From the NCBI GenBank assembly GCA_020650975.1, contig JAIPMN010182087.1, forward strand, positions 1 through 25,677: a stretch of DNA of 25,677 nt, written 5' to 3'. The notes under the pieces are model-generated. The model was given only the letters and a program-made list of their open reading frames with translations. It did no database searches and was not told the origin of the DNA. The translations under genes and the position numbers were made by a program. Below are positions 9,759-20,699 of this stretch, in pieces (position 1 is the first letter of the stretch; each line of letters begins with the position of its first letter). The DNA is from Apostichopus californicus. Its lineage: Eukaryota; Echinodermata; Holothuroidea; Aspidochirotida; Stichopodidae.

Positions 9759-9835
9759 GTTCAGGTGGTGTCTGTTACCTCAATCTATCCCTGCTGAGTC
9801 TATACCGTCAATATTAAAGTCAAGGAATGTGAAAG
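9759..9835 (+). CDS. Candidate internal exon A, unrecognised gene
   Basis: A pyrimidine-rich acceptor (TTATTCTTTATTTTGTAG) precedes it and a strong donor (GAAAG|GTAAAG) follows. Of three frames only one is open: one base, 25 codons beginning FRWCLLPQSIPAES, then one base. The other two meet stops. The exit phase fits candidate exon B at 13775. I do not recognise the family; the residues show no membrane segment or metal-binding motif. The incoming phase requires two bases from an upstream exon, which the tentative 8442 exon would supply. Confidence 0.5.
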
Positions 9836-10793
9836 GTAAAGTATATAAAAGCTTAGGTAACATATATCGATTGATCAGTATGATCATGTTTATAGATTAA
9901 CTCCATGATATGATAGTGTATTGTTCATACATACATACACTGAAGTGTATTTCGAGGCTTACGAATTGTTCAAAGTCATTAGCAAATATCATCAATTGTA
10001 ATTGTAAGAAGCCAATCATGCCGCCAAGGTCCTGTTCACCTTTTGGCTGTTCTATACAAAGGGAATATCACCGAATACAAGTATATAATGAATCTGGTTC
10101 TCCAGTAATACAAACATGACATACCTGAACGTATTCACCAGACTACTGAATTACTTCTTACAGGTCACTAAACACTCCATTCATCCCGATCCAATATGCT
10201 GATATCTAATTTAGTATTTTTATTACAAGAATATTATCGAGTAACCATTTTTATCCCTCTTTGTACATAAACTAATTCATTAATAAATTATCACAAATAT
10301 GATATTACCCTTTTTAAGCAGTAACTCTAATCTATGATCGTCTTAAAATTGGTAGATAAATTAATTGTAATAACAGTAGGGTTATATATTTAAAAGAAAT
10401 GAAAACTAAAGTAAAATCATGTATTGTACACGGTAGCGTGTGAATGAGAAATTTGTCACCCGTTATTTTCCAACTATATACATCCTGACGTTATTACTGT
10501 ACTAACGTATTTTGTGTGCCAGCAGTTTTTAACAATACTACAAAATGTTTGCACGTTTCACGAAAGCACATCCTCCGCACTTACCATATGTTTAAATGTC
10601 GCTCTTCACAACATCTGACAGCGAAAATGACAGTGGTTCTCCTGTTTCACATATTCTTCATTTTAAGCAATATAAATATAGAACATATGCTACATACACG
10701 CTTTAAATTGTGAAATAAAGATTATAAGTGTGTTCCTATAGTCCTATTTGATTCTAAGTATATTTAACATTACAGTAAATTTGGAAGTCCATG

Positions 10794-10821
10794 TTGAACC
10801 CTGGACTCTGCGAGGGTTCAA
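10794..10821. repeat. Perfect 9-bp hairpin with T-loop-like sequence
   Basis: TTGAACCCT (10794-10802), loop of ten bases, AGGGTTCAA (10813-10821). GGTTCAAATCC resembles the tRNA T-loop/B-box, but no acceptor stem or A box could be matched upstream, so this is not called a tRNA. It may be a decayed tRNA-derived SINE piece or coincidence. Confidence 0.5.
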
Positions 10822-11335
10822 ATCCCCGGGTTCGACCAGTATCAAGCTGCAGTTCACAAATGTTACATGAATTATACATCCATAACTAGTTAACAATTAG
10901 CCCAGATATGCAACTAGATCTCGACTCGAATCAAATATACTGTAAATTGTATAATTAGGTGAAACCAAACATAAAATACCATGATAAGATCGGGTAAGCC
11001 TTCCCAATGTTGTTGCAAATTTGATTACTCCTAAAGTGTCGTAGCAGTGTGCGTAGGTACTGGTTGATATTGTTTACTTTGTGAGCCAACGTTATACCCA
11101 ACCGATATCTTTGTTAGCGAGATTGTACGGCTCCCATAAAATTGGCTGAGTTTAACAGGTATTATCGTGTAACGTGGTTAAACGAGAATCCGTTTGGGAT
11201 TTTCGAATAGCCGCAACTTTTTTAAGGTTACCGGAATAGTTGAACAGATCGAGTACAACTGACGTTTTTCTTTTGTTTTATTCTTCGTAAGGAGTATTTT
11301 TCGCAAAACAAAATAATTTTGTTTTATTTTGGCAG

Positions 11336-11575
11336 TTGGCGGGTTCATTATATAGTCTTTGTTTATTGCGTAAAGACGTAGACATTTTTTCCAGAAAGTA
11401 CCCGATAGTCAAACTCTCAGGACTTATCACAGAGATTGGGAAGATGGCAGCGCACCAAAATAATAGAAATTATACTCAAATGGATCAAATTAAATTGGTT
11501 TGCGAGGAGGAGTCGATTCTGAATTATGATGTAGTAGTGGGCTTGGTAGAGTTTGCAGTGGAGGGAGAAGGTTAG
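11336..11575 (+). CDS. Candidate exon or short ORF, 79 codons, unrecognised
   Basis: The frame begins directly after an acceptor-like TTTTATTTTGGCAG and runs to TAG 11573-11575. It includes an internal ATG in good context (AAGATGG, 11444) starting MAAHQNNRNYTQMDQ. A weak donor GAAG|GTTAGG lies at 11570. Its phase does not fit between exons A and B, so it would be a separate transcript or an alternative first exon. The second half is rich in Glu and Asp. No domain is recognised, and chance is quite possible. Confidence 0.22.
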   Translation: MAGSLYSLCLLRKDVDIFSRKYPIVKLSGLITEIGKMAAHQNNRNYTQMDQIKLVCEEESILNYDVVVGLVEFAVEGEG

Positions 11576-11847
11576 GTATTTCTTAGTAAGAAGTGTTTAG
11601 GCGCAGGTGAGAATACTAACAAGAATGTTGTCGCCATGTACATGTTCTACGTTAAAATCAGATAATCATGTCAAACACACCAGAACTGGGACTGATTCGT
11701 TGCGTTTAAATTGAGAAGACTGCAAATATTATTAATAGAATACAATAAAATTTTCTCCATGTTCCAAGACATACTATTATATTATGAGAATTTGTTGTTT
11801 TGCCCGTAGATCACATCATTTTCCCACTATGACTCTTTGAAATCTAT

Positions 11848-11880
11848 GAGGGAGTGGGGGTGGGGGGGGGTGGGGAGGCG
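11848..11880 (+). repeat. G-run, potential G-quadruplex
   Basis: GAGGGAGTGGGGGT followed by a long G-run and TGGGGAGG gives at least four G-tracts of three or more on the + strand within 33 bp. It lies in the putative A-B intron. Confidence 0.7.
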
Positions 11881-13774
11881 AAATGTTTTTGTCGAAAATA
11901 TAACTCCTATAACCATATACAGGGTACTGAACTTTCAACGATATTTTCATTTTCTATGGCAAATGCAAATTTTCGTTCAAATACACCATCATTTAACGAT
12001 GGTTCCACAAGTCCCCGTACCTCCGTATAGGGTAGCTGTTTATAGTTGTTGAACCGATCACTTTATACGTCTCAGTCTGGTTTAAAGTGGAGGAGGAGAA
12101 GCACACAAGTACTATTCATATTGTACTTCATTGCTGCCTCACCTCCTTCCAATACTCTGTTGAACCTGGAAATTATCTTTGTTTAATGATGTAATTTTAA
12201 GCGAGATTGACTAATTTCTTGCAGAAAGGCTTCGTGGTTTTGTGAGAAACAACAACATTTATACATATATTGGAAGGAAACTACCGATAAAAATGTCGCA
12301 TGCCATGTTGTCACCACATATTAATGACGTAATTGTGCTTGGGCATAGCAACGTATTTCAGGCTATGTAATCTTGATATCAATCCCTTAACTTTCTCATC
12401 AAATTCAATCTGTTCCCCTCTCACCTACTGTTGGTTAGACGTTGCCTGTCTTTGACGTGTAATTTTATCATGTAATCAAATGTCAGGAATCGAATCATGC
12501 ATTGTTTAGTTTCCTTTCGATTTACACCAAGACTAGTATTTTTTTAAGGGAAAGAGAGGGAGGTGGGGGGGGGGCTGGTTAGGGGTTCAGTTATGATCGA
12601 TATAAAAACAAAAATTAGTTCAGTTAATGCTATATATAGCTTTAACGATTCTTGACAATAATTGACAGTATAAGAAACATCAGTGTTTCTTTAATGAAAG
12701 TTGTGTCTTGTAATTCGTGTTTATTGCATAAGAATTAGATGGTAAGTTTATGCGTAACTGGTCACCCGAAGAAGTCGCCTGTCCCTACTTATAATCATAC
12801 CTACTCCAACTCATACAGATTGAGACTTTCAATAACATAAAGTCATATAAAATATATTAATACAACATGTGATGTTTCATTTAGTAAAGAAAACAGTACG
12901 GAGCGTCATGTGTTTCAAAATATTGCTATCCAAATTAACATCGTTTCGTCTAAATTGAGATAACATCGAGGTAACAAAAACGAAATAAATATGTCCGAAA
13001 AATTTATCATATCGAAAACAATATTCAGTACAATGATTTTAGTTTGGACATGTGGATTTAATTTTAAACATGGAGATTTCGTTTACGATATGAAGATTTC
13101 ACATTGAACATAACGCTATCAATTTTGATAGTTTTGGAACAAATGTCACTCCGTAAATTAGCCAAGGGAAGATAGCGAAGATATATCGATTGAGCTCAAT
13201 AAAGGACAGACGGAGAGGGCGATATAGCACTTGCTTCTTTAAATTCTATGGATTTGTTCTGTTTTCTTTTAAGTTGTTCACTCCATTCTCAAATAATCGT
13301 ATCGAATATCTTATAAGCTTCATGTTAATTTATTTTAGCATTCCAATAGTACAACAATGTAACTGCAGAATATTTTGTATTGTAGACAAATGTTAACACT
13401 CGTGAGATTACCTCCACAGTTAACAGTCAATAACTGATATTGTAAGGTATGACATATTCCGACAATGTTATACAAAATTTGTGGATATTTCTATTTTTAG
13501 TGAAGCCTTGTATAAAAAACAATAAAATATTAAATGTAAATTTAGTACACATAAAGGTAACTAACATGTAAAATATGCAATTAACTGATTCTTGTGTAGC
13601 ACTTTGGCATCTTTAGAATAATACTTCACTACACTAAATTCCACATTCATAGCTTAAAGCTGAGTACACAACGAATTATACACGACCTTCCATTTCAGAT
13701 GAATGGGTTATGTGGAATTAGCGAACTGTAATTATATTCAATGTTATTTTGTACGTCATTTATCTTAATTTCAG

Positions 13775-13836
13775 TCTCATGGATAACCGATTTATATATA
13801 TCGTATACCCTGAACCTTCAATCTGGTCGATGGATG
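13775..13836 (+). CDS. Candidate internal exon B, unrecognised gene
   Basis: The acceptor is TTTATCTTAATTTCAG and the donor is strong (GATG|GTGAGT). Entering with one base from exon A, it reads V (split codon) then SWITDLYISYTLNLQSGRWM and exits in phase 0, which fits exon C. The pattern SWI...LxxGxW recalls the end of BRCT domains, but it is too short to claim one. A second frame is also open, so this exon alone does not fix the frame. Confidence 0.5.
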
Positions 13837-15210
13837 GTGAGTATTAAGTGGTTTACTTCTTCTTTCATCGATGCAGTATTAAAGTTCAATGAACTATCGA
13901 TGTCAACTGATAAAAAAAATAGAATAACATTAAGGAATATGATGTGTACCGTAGTAATGTATTTATACTTCACTGAAATGTATATTTTTTGCTATGACAA
14001 TCTCCTAGACTACACTCTTTTTATGTTATTTTTGGTGATCATTTGAGTCATTGTATTTTAATATATGGTCAAGATCCCCGTTTTTAATTCTTGTCCTAAC
14101 TAAAACTAAAGAAGATTGGTAATTAAAGGTAAAGTAATACACGTCTCTCTGCTATAAAATATTTACGATGAGCGCTGATGGGAGGGGTTGGGGAGGGGGG
14201 TGATGAGAAGATAAGGAAGAGAGATGTTATAAATAATTAACTCTAAACATTATTATTTCCTCCTCTTCGCGGTCTTATCCGCCCACCGCAACGGATGTAA
14301 ACCTGTAATATTACCAAACGGTATAACCAAGATTCACGTGATTTTGGGATTATTACCAACAATCACTTGGGTCTGGGACATTCAAATTATTTTTCTCTAC
14401 TGGTAATTCCTATCTTATAATAAAACTGAGCTCATAACACCAACCTTACGGATTAAGATGATGTATGTACCACGCGGACAGCACTTCATTTCTATTTAAA
14501 GTTGAAATGCATGTGATTTGTGGCATTGCTCAGTCAAAAATAAAACTTAAGTTATTTAAAACTTGTTTTTTAAACACGTCCCCAGACAAACCTGGCATAT
14601 TTGGTCTATTGTTAAGGAATGCCGAATTGTTATGAAGCTATGGCGAGGCAGTAGTGATAAGAAAGGAAAACTAGTGTAAGGAATTAATAGTAGGAACGGC
14701 CCATGACAATATATGTAATGGAATAGAAACATGGCACTATGTAATAAAGTAAATCATCGTCATTTTTATAGCCAATATAAATAATATATAAAATACTCTT
14801 TCGATCACAAACACCCAGGTATACCAAAAGGTTTCATGTTAAAAATGTTAAATGTTAAAAAATCATGTTCCATGCTAAAAAATCCATACATTTATACAAT
14901 CAAAACAAATAAGGCAAATGGACACATACGCATTGATTCAAAGCCGCTATAATCGTTCTTTAGGAAATAAACTTTATAGAAAGCATTTGTTTTGATCAAA
15001 GATGTGTTCCTTGCTGATCTCATCATATCAAAGATAAACTTAATGTGTAACGAAAGTTTATCTTTTGATTGTTTTATCCTCGTCGAGTATTTACTCTTTT
15101 CTTTTAATGAAACGTAATATTTCCTGATTCGATTTACCACTGTCTCGCTGATGTCTATGACGTCATATACATATTGGTCTGATCATCTTTTCTCTTGCTT
15201 TTCACTACAG
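13837..15210 (+). other. Putative intron between exons B and C
   Basis: AT-rich. It contains the G-tract GGGAGGGGTTGGGGAGGGGG at 14180-14199 (potential G-quadruplex on the sense strand) and a palindromic CRE at 15158-15165. The - strand ORF at 14892-15140 has no recognisable features. Confidence 0.45.
15158..15165. promoter_or_regulatory. Palindromic CRE (TGACGTCA)
   Basis: A full-site CREB/ATF motif 46 bp before exon C. A second copy is at 24707-24714. Eight-base matches arise by chance occasionally, so function is uncertain. Confidence 0.25.
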
Positions 15211-15258
15211 GATGTTGATACTAGTAAGGAGTTAACAAAAACAGAGTATAGTGGTGAG
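15211..15258 (+). CDS. Candidate internal exon C, unrecognised gene
   Basis: It has the best acceptor in the window (TTTTCTCTTGCTTTTCACTACAG) and a good donor (GTGAG|GTAGGT). The 48 bp read DVDTSKELTKTEYSGE in phase 0; the other two frames contain stops. Entry in phase 0 matches the exit of exon B. The segment is hydrophilic. Exit in phase 0 could join exon D (19993), exon E directly (20700) or the exon at 24163. Confidence 0.5.
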
Positions 15259-16203
15259 GTAGGTTGATTGATATTGTACTACACTCAATCAGTGGTTTGA
15301 TCTTACTGGTACCTTGAATGTAAATAGATAGCCATCATATAAAAAAAAAAGTATAGAGACATTTGTGTCAGTGCGCGTACAGTCACATTTTCAGAAAGAT
15401 CGGTGTAGTTGGGACTTTTCATATCATCATTCTGGCATTTTCAAATAGTGTTAAAACATAAGGACGAGGTACCAATATATTTTCTATGTAAAGATGCGTA
15501 AGAAGCCTAACAGTGTTTGACTTTAAAAGTCCTTCGTTTTCATATACTACCATGATAGGAAAGGTTTTGTTAAGTCAACGCATGCGTTACACGGACGATT
15601 GTATCTGCATTTTATGTAGCAATCTGTGGTAAATTGGTCACAGTCTGCTTATATCAGAGATAAAAGTAAGAGACCGATAAAAGTAAGTGATAGAAAACAG
15701 TCATTCACTAATTAAAGTAGGAACGTGGGAATTAATAACAGCAAATAAAAAACAAACAACTAATCTAGAAAATACGAATAATCAACTATACTTTGCGAAG
15801 AAACAATAAATCATACATTTATTCATTTCCGGGAGACAAATTATGTTGATTGGGACTGGTTTACCACTAGCTATGTTCGTTTATTAGTCTCGTAGATACT
15901 TTGATGGCTTGACAATTTGAATCAATAAAACATGAAAATATATGAAATGACTACACAATTGACAGCTGCCATTGCCCCACTGTGTGAATGTACGTTGTTG
16001 ATAAACTAATAATATGATATCGTCAATAATATTGAAAATGATCGTCGTTTGCTATTCGTGTTATTGTTTGTCACATATTTTAGAGGGCGCTTTTTGCATG
16101 ATGGTCAATAACATATGATAAGCATTACTACATTCCGTTTGTCTGAGCTCTTATCCGTGTGTGTAAGTTGGTCTAAGTTGATTTAAGCTCTTTCTTGGAA
16201 CAG
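15259..16203 (+). other. No further exon supported between C and X
   Basis: Several acceptor-like AGs occur (for example before 15396, 15613 and 16084) but the following frames stop quickly or give only exons of about ten bases. No repeat family was recognised. Confidence 0.4.
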
Positions 16204-16280
16204 AGGACGGGACGTGAGGGTCACTGATGCTGTGTTGGTTCAGCGCGATATTCATGATATGCGAAGATTGCAAGTGTTTT
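16204..16280 (+). CDS. Candidate exon X, alternative or separate gene
   Basis: The acceptor is GCTCTTTCTTGGAACAG and the donor is TTTT|GTGAGA. Only one frame is open across it: one base, 25 codons beginning GRDVRVTDAVLVQRD, then one base. It is less AT-rich than its surroundings, as expected of coding DNA. The entry phase (2) does not fit exon C (exit 0). The exit phase (1) fits exon D in a frame different from that used after exon C, leading to an ending TYRMAEGESSF. It may belong to an alternative transcript or another gene, or be chance. Confidence 0.33.
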
Positions 16281-16786
16281 GTGAGATGTCAAATACCAAG
16301 TTTTATAATAATTCACTATGCTGAAATTGCAACTGCTTGGGAAGTATTAGAACTCTACTACGAAGATAAAGCACGCCCTCACGCACTGGGCTTTTCATCT
16401 CCTACAAAATATTTATTAGCACAACCTTTTGCTTGCAATTACTTATAATGACCATATTTATTGTGCAAATATGCCTCGGGATGCACCATTTGACTGATAA
16501 TTTCGAAGAGGACCCACCAGATGGAACAAGGGTTTAATAAATCTATGACATCTCCCCTACATTTATGAAACCCTTCAATCACTCTAATAGATTTAGGTGC
16601 TACCTAAGTCAGTCCGAGAAAATGGAATTTATAACGTCACAATCTTGAATTTAGAGCTACTTATATAGACACAACTTATAGTGTAATATGGTTCGGAATG
16701 CATCACCCGACGTAATGTTTACTTGTTCTGGAGGAGGGGTTCCAAGTATGGCGGGCCATCAGTCTCATATCGTGGGGAATCCACAA
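16281..16786. other. No supported gene
   Basis: The 73-codon frame 16227-16448 overlaps exon X in another frame and has no recognisable domain. Nothing else is evident. Confidence 0.4.
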
Positions 16787-17270
16787 ACCGATTTAAATCG
16801 ACATATACCAATTTCCTTCGACTTAACCAGTTTCCAGCAGCTTAAATTGACATCTACCGATTTAATTCGACATATACCAGTTTAGTTCTACATATCATCC
16901 ATTGAAATCGATATATACTAACTTAAATCATTGATAAGTAAAATCAATCGATATATGTCAATTTAAATTGACATATACCAGTTTAAATCGATGATATGTC
17001 ATCAAATCGGAATATGTCGATTTAAATCGACATATACCAATTTAATTCGACTTATACTAGTTTAAATCGACATGTACCGATTTAAATCGACACATACCAA
17101 TTTAAATCGATGATATGTAAAATAAATCGGTATATGTCAATTTAAATCGACATTAAATCGATGATATGTCGAATTAAATCGGTAGAAAGTCAATTTCCTT
17201 GGACTTATGCCAGTTTCTAGCAACTCAAATTGACATATACCTATTTAAATCAACATATCATCGATTTAGC
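16787..17270. repeat. Palindromic short-unit satellite
   Basis: Repeats of about 21 bp based on CGATTTAAATCGACATATACC are packed through this segment. Many contain the palindromic core ATTTAAAT. Two perfect long palindromes are present: 17012-17035 (24 bp, half-arm ATATGTCGATTT) and 16952-16977 (26 bp, half-arm TATATGTCAATTT). A block of about 58 bp starting CAATTTCCTT at 16809 recurs at 17191, 382 bp on, so the array is flanked by direct copies of a higher-order unit. The ORF at 16688-16885 partly overlaps the array and is not a gene. Confidence 0.9.
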
Positions 17271-17460
17271 TCATTAACATAATCCAAATCCCGATTTCGG
17301 TGATGATTGACATGTGAAGATACATCACGTGTAGTCACCTGACAATTTGTAAGATTTAAAGGGTAAGAAGAATTGCCCAAACCGCCCTCTAAAAAAAGGT
17401 AACTTCCCATTGCCTGCAAGTGAAGATTTTTTTTGTCGCTACACAATTATGCAGACAGTA

Positions 17461-17760
17461 ATGAAACGTGACACCTTGTTGTCTTAAGCTGGACCTGAGA
17501 TGTCCATCGATGCTATGTACACTGTGTCGTGGGTATTGACTGTAATTGTGTGTATTGACTGTACACTGGTGCCTAATTACGAACTAGCAAGCTATGTGTG
17601 TAATTACGTTGTAAGCTTGCAATACTACCCAAGTATGAATTCGCTCGGTGTATAAATAGAAAGTCAGGATAGGTACGGTAGAGACCATCTGACGTGCAAT
17701 TGCTGCAACATTCTACAATTTTGTTCAATAAAACTGTGATTTGCGATATAACAGACCCAG
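17461..17760 (+). mobile_element. LTR-like segment (TATA box and poly(A) signal), boundaries unclear
   Basis: TATAAATA at 17651-17658 is followed 76 bp later by AATAAA (17727-17732), the compact promoter-plus-polyadenylation layout typical of retrotransposon LTRs. Upstream are short direct repeats (GTATTGACTGTA, GTAATTACG) of the sort found in U3 regions. A start near TGTCG (17525) and an end at ATAACA (17753) are possible, but the flanks do not form a target-site duplication, and no second LTR or gag/pol frame is visible. It could be a solo LTR or an unrelated promoter. Confidence 0.35.
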
Positions 17761-18540
17761 TAGGCTGCTAGTTGCAATAAAATATTTTAGTTCTGTTATG
17801 CGTTCTGCAGCTAGTACTGCTGTATACACTGTTGTATTAACGGGAATCGATGGTGGTATTTAACAGTGCTGTTACACCTCGTTCGATTTAGGTCAGATTA
17901 CCGGCCACAGACGTTTCTTTGTGCACGAGTCTTTAATCCCTTTAAAGCTTCTTGAAGCTTTAAATACAATTCATAGTCAACATCAATTATTGAAGGGTGG
18001 GTCTTCTGTAATTAACACATTTGCACGATTTCCTTTTCGGTGAATATTGTCTTCATAAAGCACCGAACATTTCAAATATTAAAAATAAAATAGGTATTGG
18101 AATGTAACCAAACGTTCTTGCCTCATGAAATTAGACACCTTTCTTCATTCTTTTATATTTATCAGTATAACATCAATAATTTTGTAATAATAATTACTTT
18201 TGTTAGTTTTGTTGTTGCTCTTGATATTTGAGTATCATTGTAACTGCATCACCAGGGATAGCACCACTGATAGTTGTCGGGGAAATCCTTCATTTTACGA
18301 CATTCTACATCAGAAACAAAACTTTATCATTATCATCGTCGTAGTCGTAATCTTCATTAATATTATTAAATACCATTGGTAAAAAACCTACCACAGATTA
18401 AAAGGACCGGTCAGTAAGCCAACTTGCACCAATGGGGTTTCTCCCTTTTTTTACGACAAAGGCTGCCCGTTAAACATTGCACTATACCAGACACATTAAA
18501 TAATCACAATAATAGCGGTTGTACGGTATGGTTATATATA
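17761..18540. other. No supported gene
   Basis: AT-rich sequence. A second AATAAA lies at 17778. A 60-codon ORF at 18200-18382 is rich in hydrophobic residues but shows no other support. Confidence 0.4.
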
Positions 18541-19330
18541 TAGAATAGAGAATAGAATAGAGATTTATTTCGTCCATAAGATATGGAAATTTGTCGCCCT
18601 GCAGCAAAACACAAAAAATCAAAGTTTTAAAGTTACATACAGAATACAGTTAAATATTAGTATAAACAAAACACAGAGAAGTTGAATGAAAAGGTAAAAA
18701 TATCAACAGCAACAATATCCATACATGTGAGAAAAATTATACACATATATACATATATATACATATAAACAAAAACAAACAGACAAGACTATAAAACAAA
18801 AGAAACCTATCTAACAACCCTCTGGTTGAAAAGAGAAACAGGAATTGGGTAAAAAAGAAAACCTGAATCTGTTATGCTTAGACCGTGGCATGCGAAGTCT
18901 GCTGCCTGAACGGCAGAATACATAGTTCTGGAAAAGAGGATGTGTATGGTCTTTTAATATTCCATGGGTTTTCTGGTGCACCATATCAATGTAGAGTTCA
19001 TAGACAGTTTTCAAACAAATATCCCTACCAATAGTACGGCTGGCAGCCCTTACAACCTTCTCTAATTTAAACGAAGACTCCTTTGTAAGCAGCCCGAAAA
19101 AAACAAATTATACTAAAAGTCAGCATGCTTTGTATCACTGACTGGTAAAAAAGTACAAGAATAGTGTTGTCGACATTAAAATATTTCAGTTTACGTAAAA
19201 AGTACAATCGTTGGCAAGCTTTTGATCTAATTGCATCAACCTGGTCTTTGAAGTTAAGTTTACAGTTAATGATCGTACCTAGATATTCATAGTGGTGCAC
19301 CTTTTCGACAATCTCAGATATCTCATATAT
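18541..19330 (-). mobile_element. 5'-truncated L2/CR1-like LINE, 3' end
   Basis: On the - strand the sequence ends with an AATAAA (complement of 18564-18569) and a short (TCTAT)/(ATTCT) microsatellite tail at 18541-18563, as in L2/CR1-type non-LTR elements that end in simple repeats. It carries the C-terminal part of a reverse transcriptase ORF (18811-19342). Everything upstream of the RT thumb region is missing, which is the usual 5' truncation. ATATATAT occurs at both edges (about 18534-18541 and 19325-19333) and could be a target-site duplication, but its low complexity makes that weak. Confidence 0.75.
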
Positions 19331-19342
19331 ATATGAATACAA
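18811..19342 (-). pseudogene. Reverse transcriptase C-terminal fragment, frameshifted
   Basis: The first frame (19342 to 19067) contains HYEYLGTIINCKLNF, then QRLYFLRKLKYFNVD and LFYQSVIQS, a typical post-palm/thumb stretch of L2/CR1-like RTs (the YLG motif and the LRKL...LFY pattern). A one-base shift at a seven-T run (- strand, near 19100) moves the continuation into the second frame. That frame reads FGLLTKESSFKLEKVVRAAS and later HPLFQNYVFCRSGSRLRMPR, matching the usual C-terminus with its HPL and basic segments, and stops at 18811. The catalytic palm and the endonuclease are absent, so the copy is dead. Confidence 0.8.
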
Positions 19343-19992
19343 GTATAATATGCCGCAAAATTAACGCCATAAAGTGGATTCCATATTAATTTGTCCCTGT
19401 TCTAGTTATACATACATCTTTCTGTTGTCTGTATTTTGATTCCGATTTTGAATATCATTCTAATGACGAAGAAGGCAGATACATCTGGACTGTTCCCACC
19501 AAGCCGCTTACTACACACAGACAAGCACCCCTACACAGATCATTCTGAACAATACTTCGCACTGAAATAGATTGTTAGCAAAGGCACATGATGCTCTTGT
19601 TTGCAAAAGCACATTCCAAGTAATCGTTTCAATTGAACATTATATTTGAAATTAAATATTTTATATGTTTTTCGCAGTATCGACACTGGGGAGGACGGGG
19701 GGGGGGGGCGTACACATATTTTGATTTAATATATAAAAGTTGTACAACTACAGCGACTGCACACTTTATCCTTATTGATAAAAGGATGTGATTATTTATC
19801 AACATTTCTAACTTTTAGTTTAAATACACAAATACAAATTGTTTATTATTGATTTAATGAATATACGATTCCCGTAATTTTTTTTATCAGTGCGATATTC
19901 TTTAATATTAGAGTAAAAACAAAATGAAATAACAATGAATTTAACATGAAATTGATCAGTAATTAAATGCGTCACATGCATCTTTTATTCAG
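19343..19992. other. No supported gene; G12 homopolymer
   Basis: AT-rich sequence before exon D. A run of 12 G lies at 19697-19708, again on the + strand. Confidence 0.45.
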
Positions 19993-20018
19993 GTGAGATT
20001 GTTTCGGAAAGAATGGGG
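19993..20018 (+). CDS. Candidate 26-bp microexon D
   Basis: The acceptor is CATCTTTTATTCAG and the donor is strong (GGGG|GTAAGT). Entering in phase 0 from exon C it reads VRLFRKEW plus two bases. Entering in phase 1 from exon X it reads EIVSERMG after a split codon and exits in phase 0. Both continuations are open into exon E. The first bases, CAG|GTGAGA, also look like a donor, so the acceptor role is not certain. Because 26 is not a multiple of 3, including or skipping it changes the C-terminus. Confidence 0.38.
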
Positions 20019-20699
20019 GTAAGTGCATTTTTATACCCATGATGATATCATGTGTCGTTTTATGATAATTAAAATGTGTTAAACTTATATTTAAAATAGT
20101 CATTCAACATATTGTTATCTGGTTACACCAGAAGAAAGAACGTGACTTCATGGTTGGGATTATAAAATAAACAATCCCGGAACACTAATTGCGCTGGCTC
20201 AATTGAGGATATATTGATTTACAAAGTTGAGGATAAAAAACTGTTTGACACTAATGTGGATTTTTTCTGACACCATTAAAACCCATAAATCACACTGGGT
20301 GATAATAAGAATATTCCGTGGTATATTTTGTCGCTCGATTTCATTAAACACTATTGTCGAATGTTTGTTTTTTGGTGTTTCGGTGAGTTTTGCTGCGAAT
20401 ATTTGTTTTTGTTGTGTATTTGTTTCTAATGAGGCGAATGGCGAGGGCAAGAGGGAAGGGGATTGAAAGGGATGTGAGTGTTTTAATTGCCGTTGTCTTT
20501 GTTCTATGACGACAAAAAACAATTTTGCGCAAATCACATTTGATTCAAAACATCGGGAAAAAACAAGAGTACAATTAATTTGTTTTAAATGAAGTCTCTC
20601 TTTTAAGCGATTTTATAATATCTTATTTGAAATGTACCTTGTGTTTCTTTTAAAGGTGTTTCATCAGTTTGTAATGATATTATTGTTATTTCTCTGCAG
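20019..20699 (+). other. Putative intron between D and E
   Basis: Short ORFs on both strands (20199-20537 and 20227-20466) overlap one another and show no domain. No repeat was recognised. Confidence 0.4.

Larger units (their letters stand above)
9836..13774 (+). other. Putative intron between exons A and B
   Basis: This stretch holds G-runs at 11848-11880 and 12560-12575, a 9-bp hairpin at 10794-10821, and a separate ORF at 11336-11575. Acceptor-like sites at 10164 and 12224 do not lead to exons that keep the A-to-B frame. No other gene was recognised. Confidence 0.45.

Noticed and set aside
10165-10215. Exon after acceptor TTACTTCTTACAG
   Set aside because: All frames stop soon and no adequate donor follows.
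10794-10850. Possible tRNA
   Set aside because: Only a T-loop-like string is present; no cloverleaf or A box could be assembled.
12225-12241. Microexon after a good acceptor (CTAATTTCTTGCAG) with a GTGAGA donor
   Set aside because: 17 bp would break the phase between exons A and B; no other partner.
13775-13836. BRCT domain call for exon B
   Set aside because: Only a loose SWI...GxW resemblance over 20 residues.
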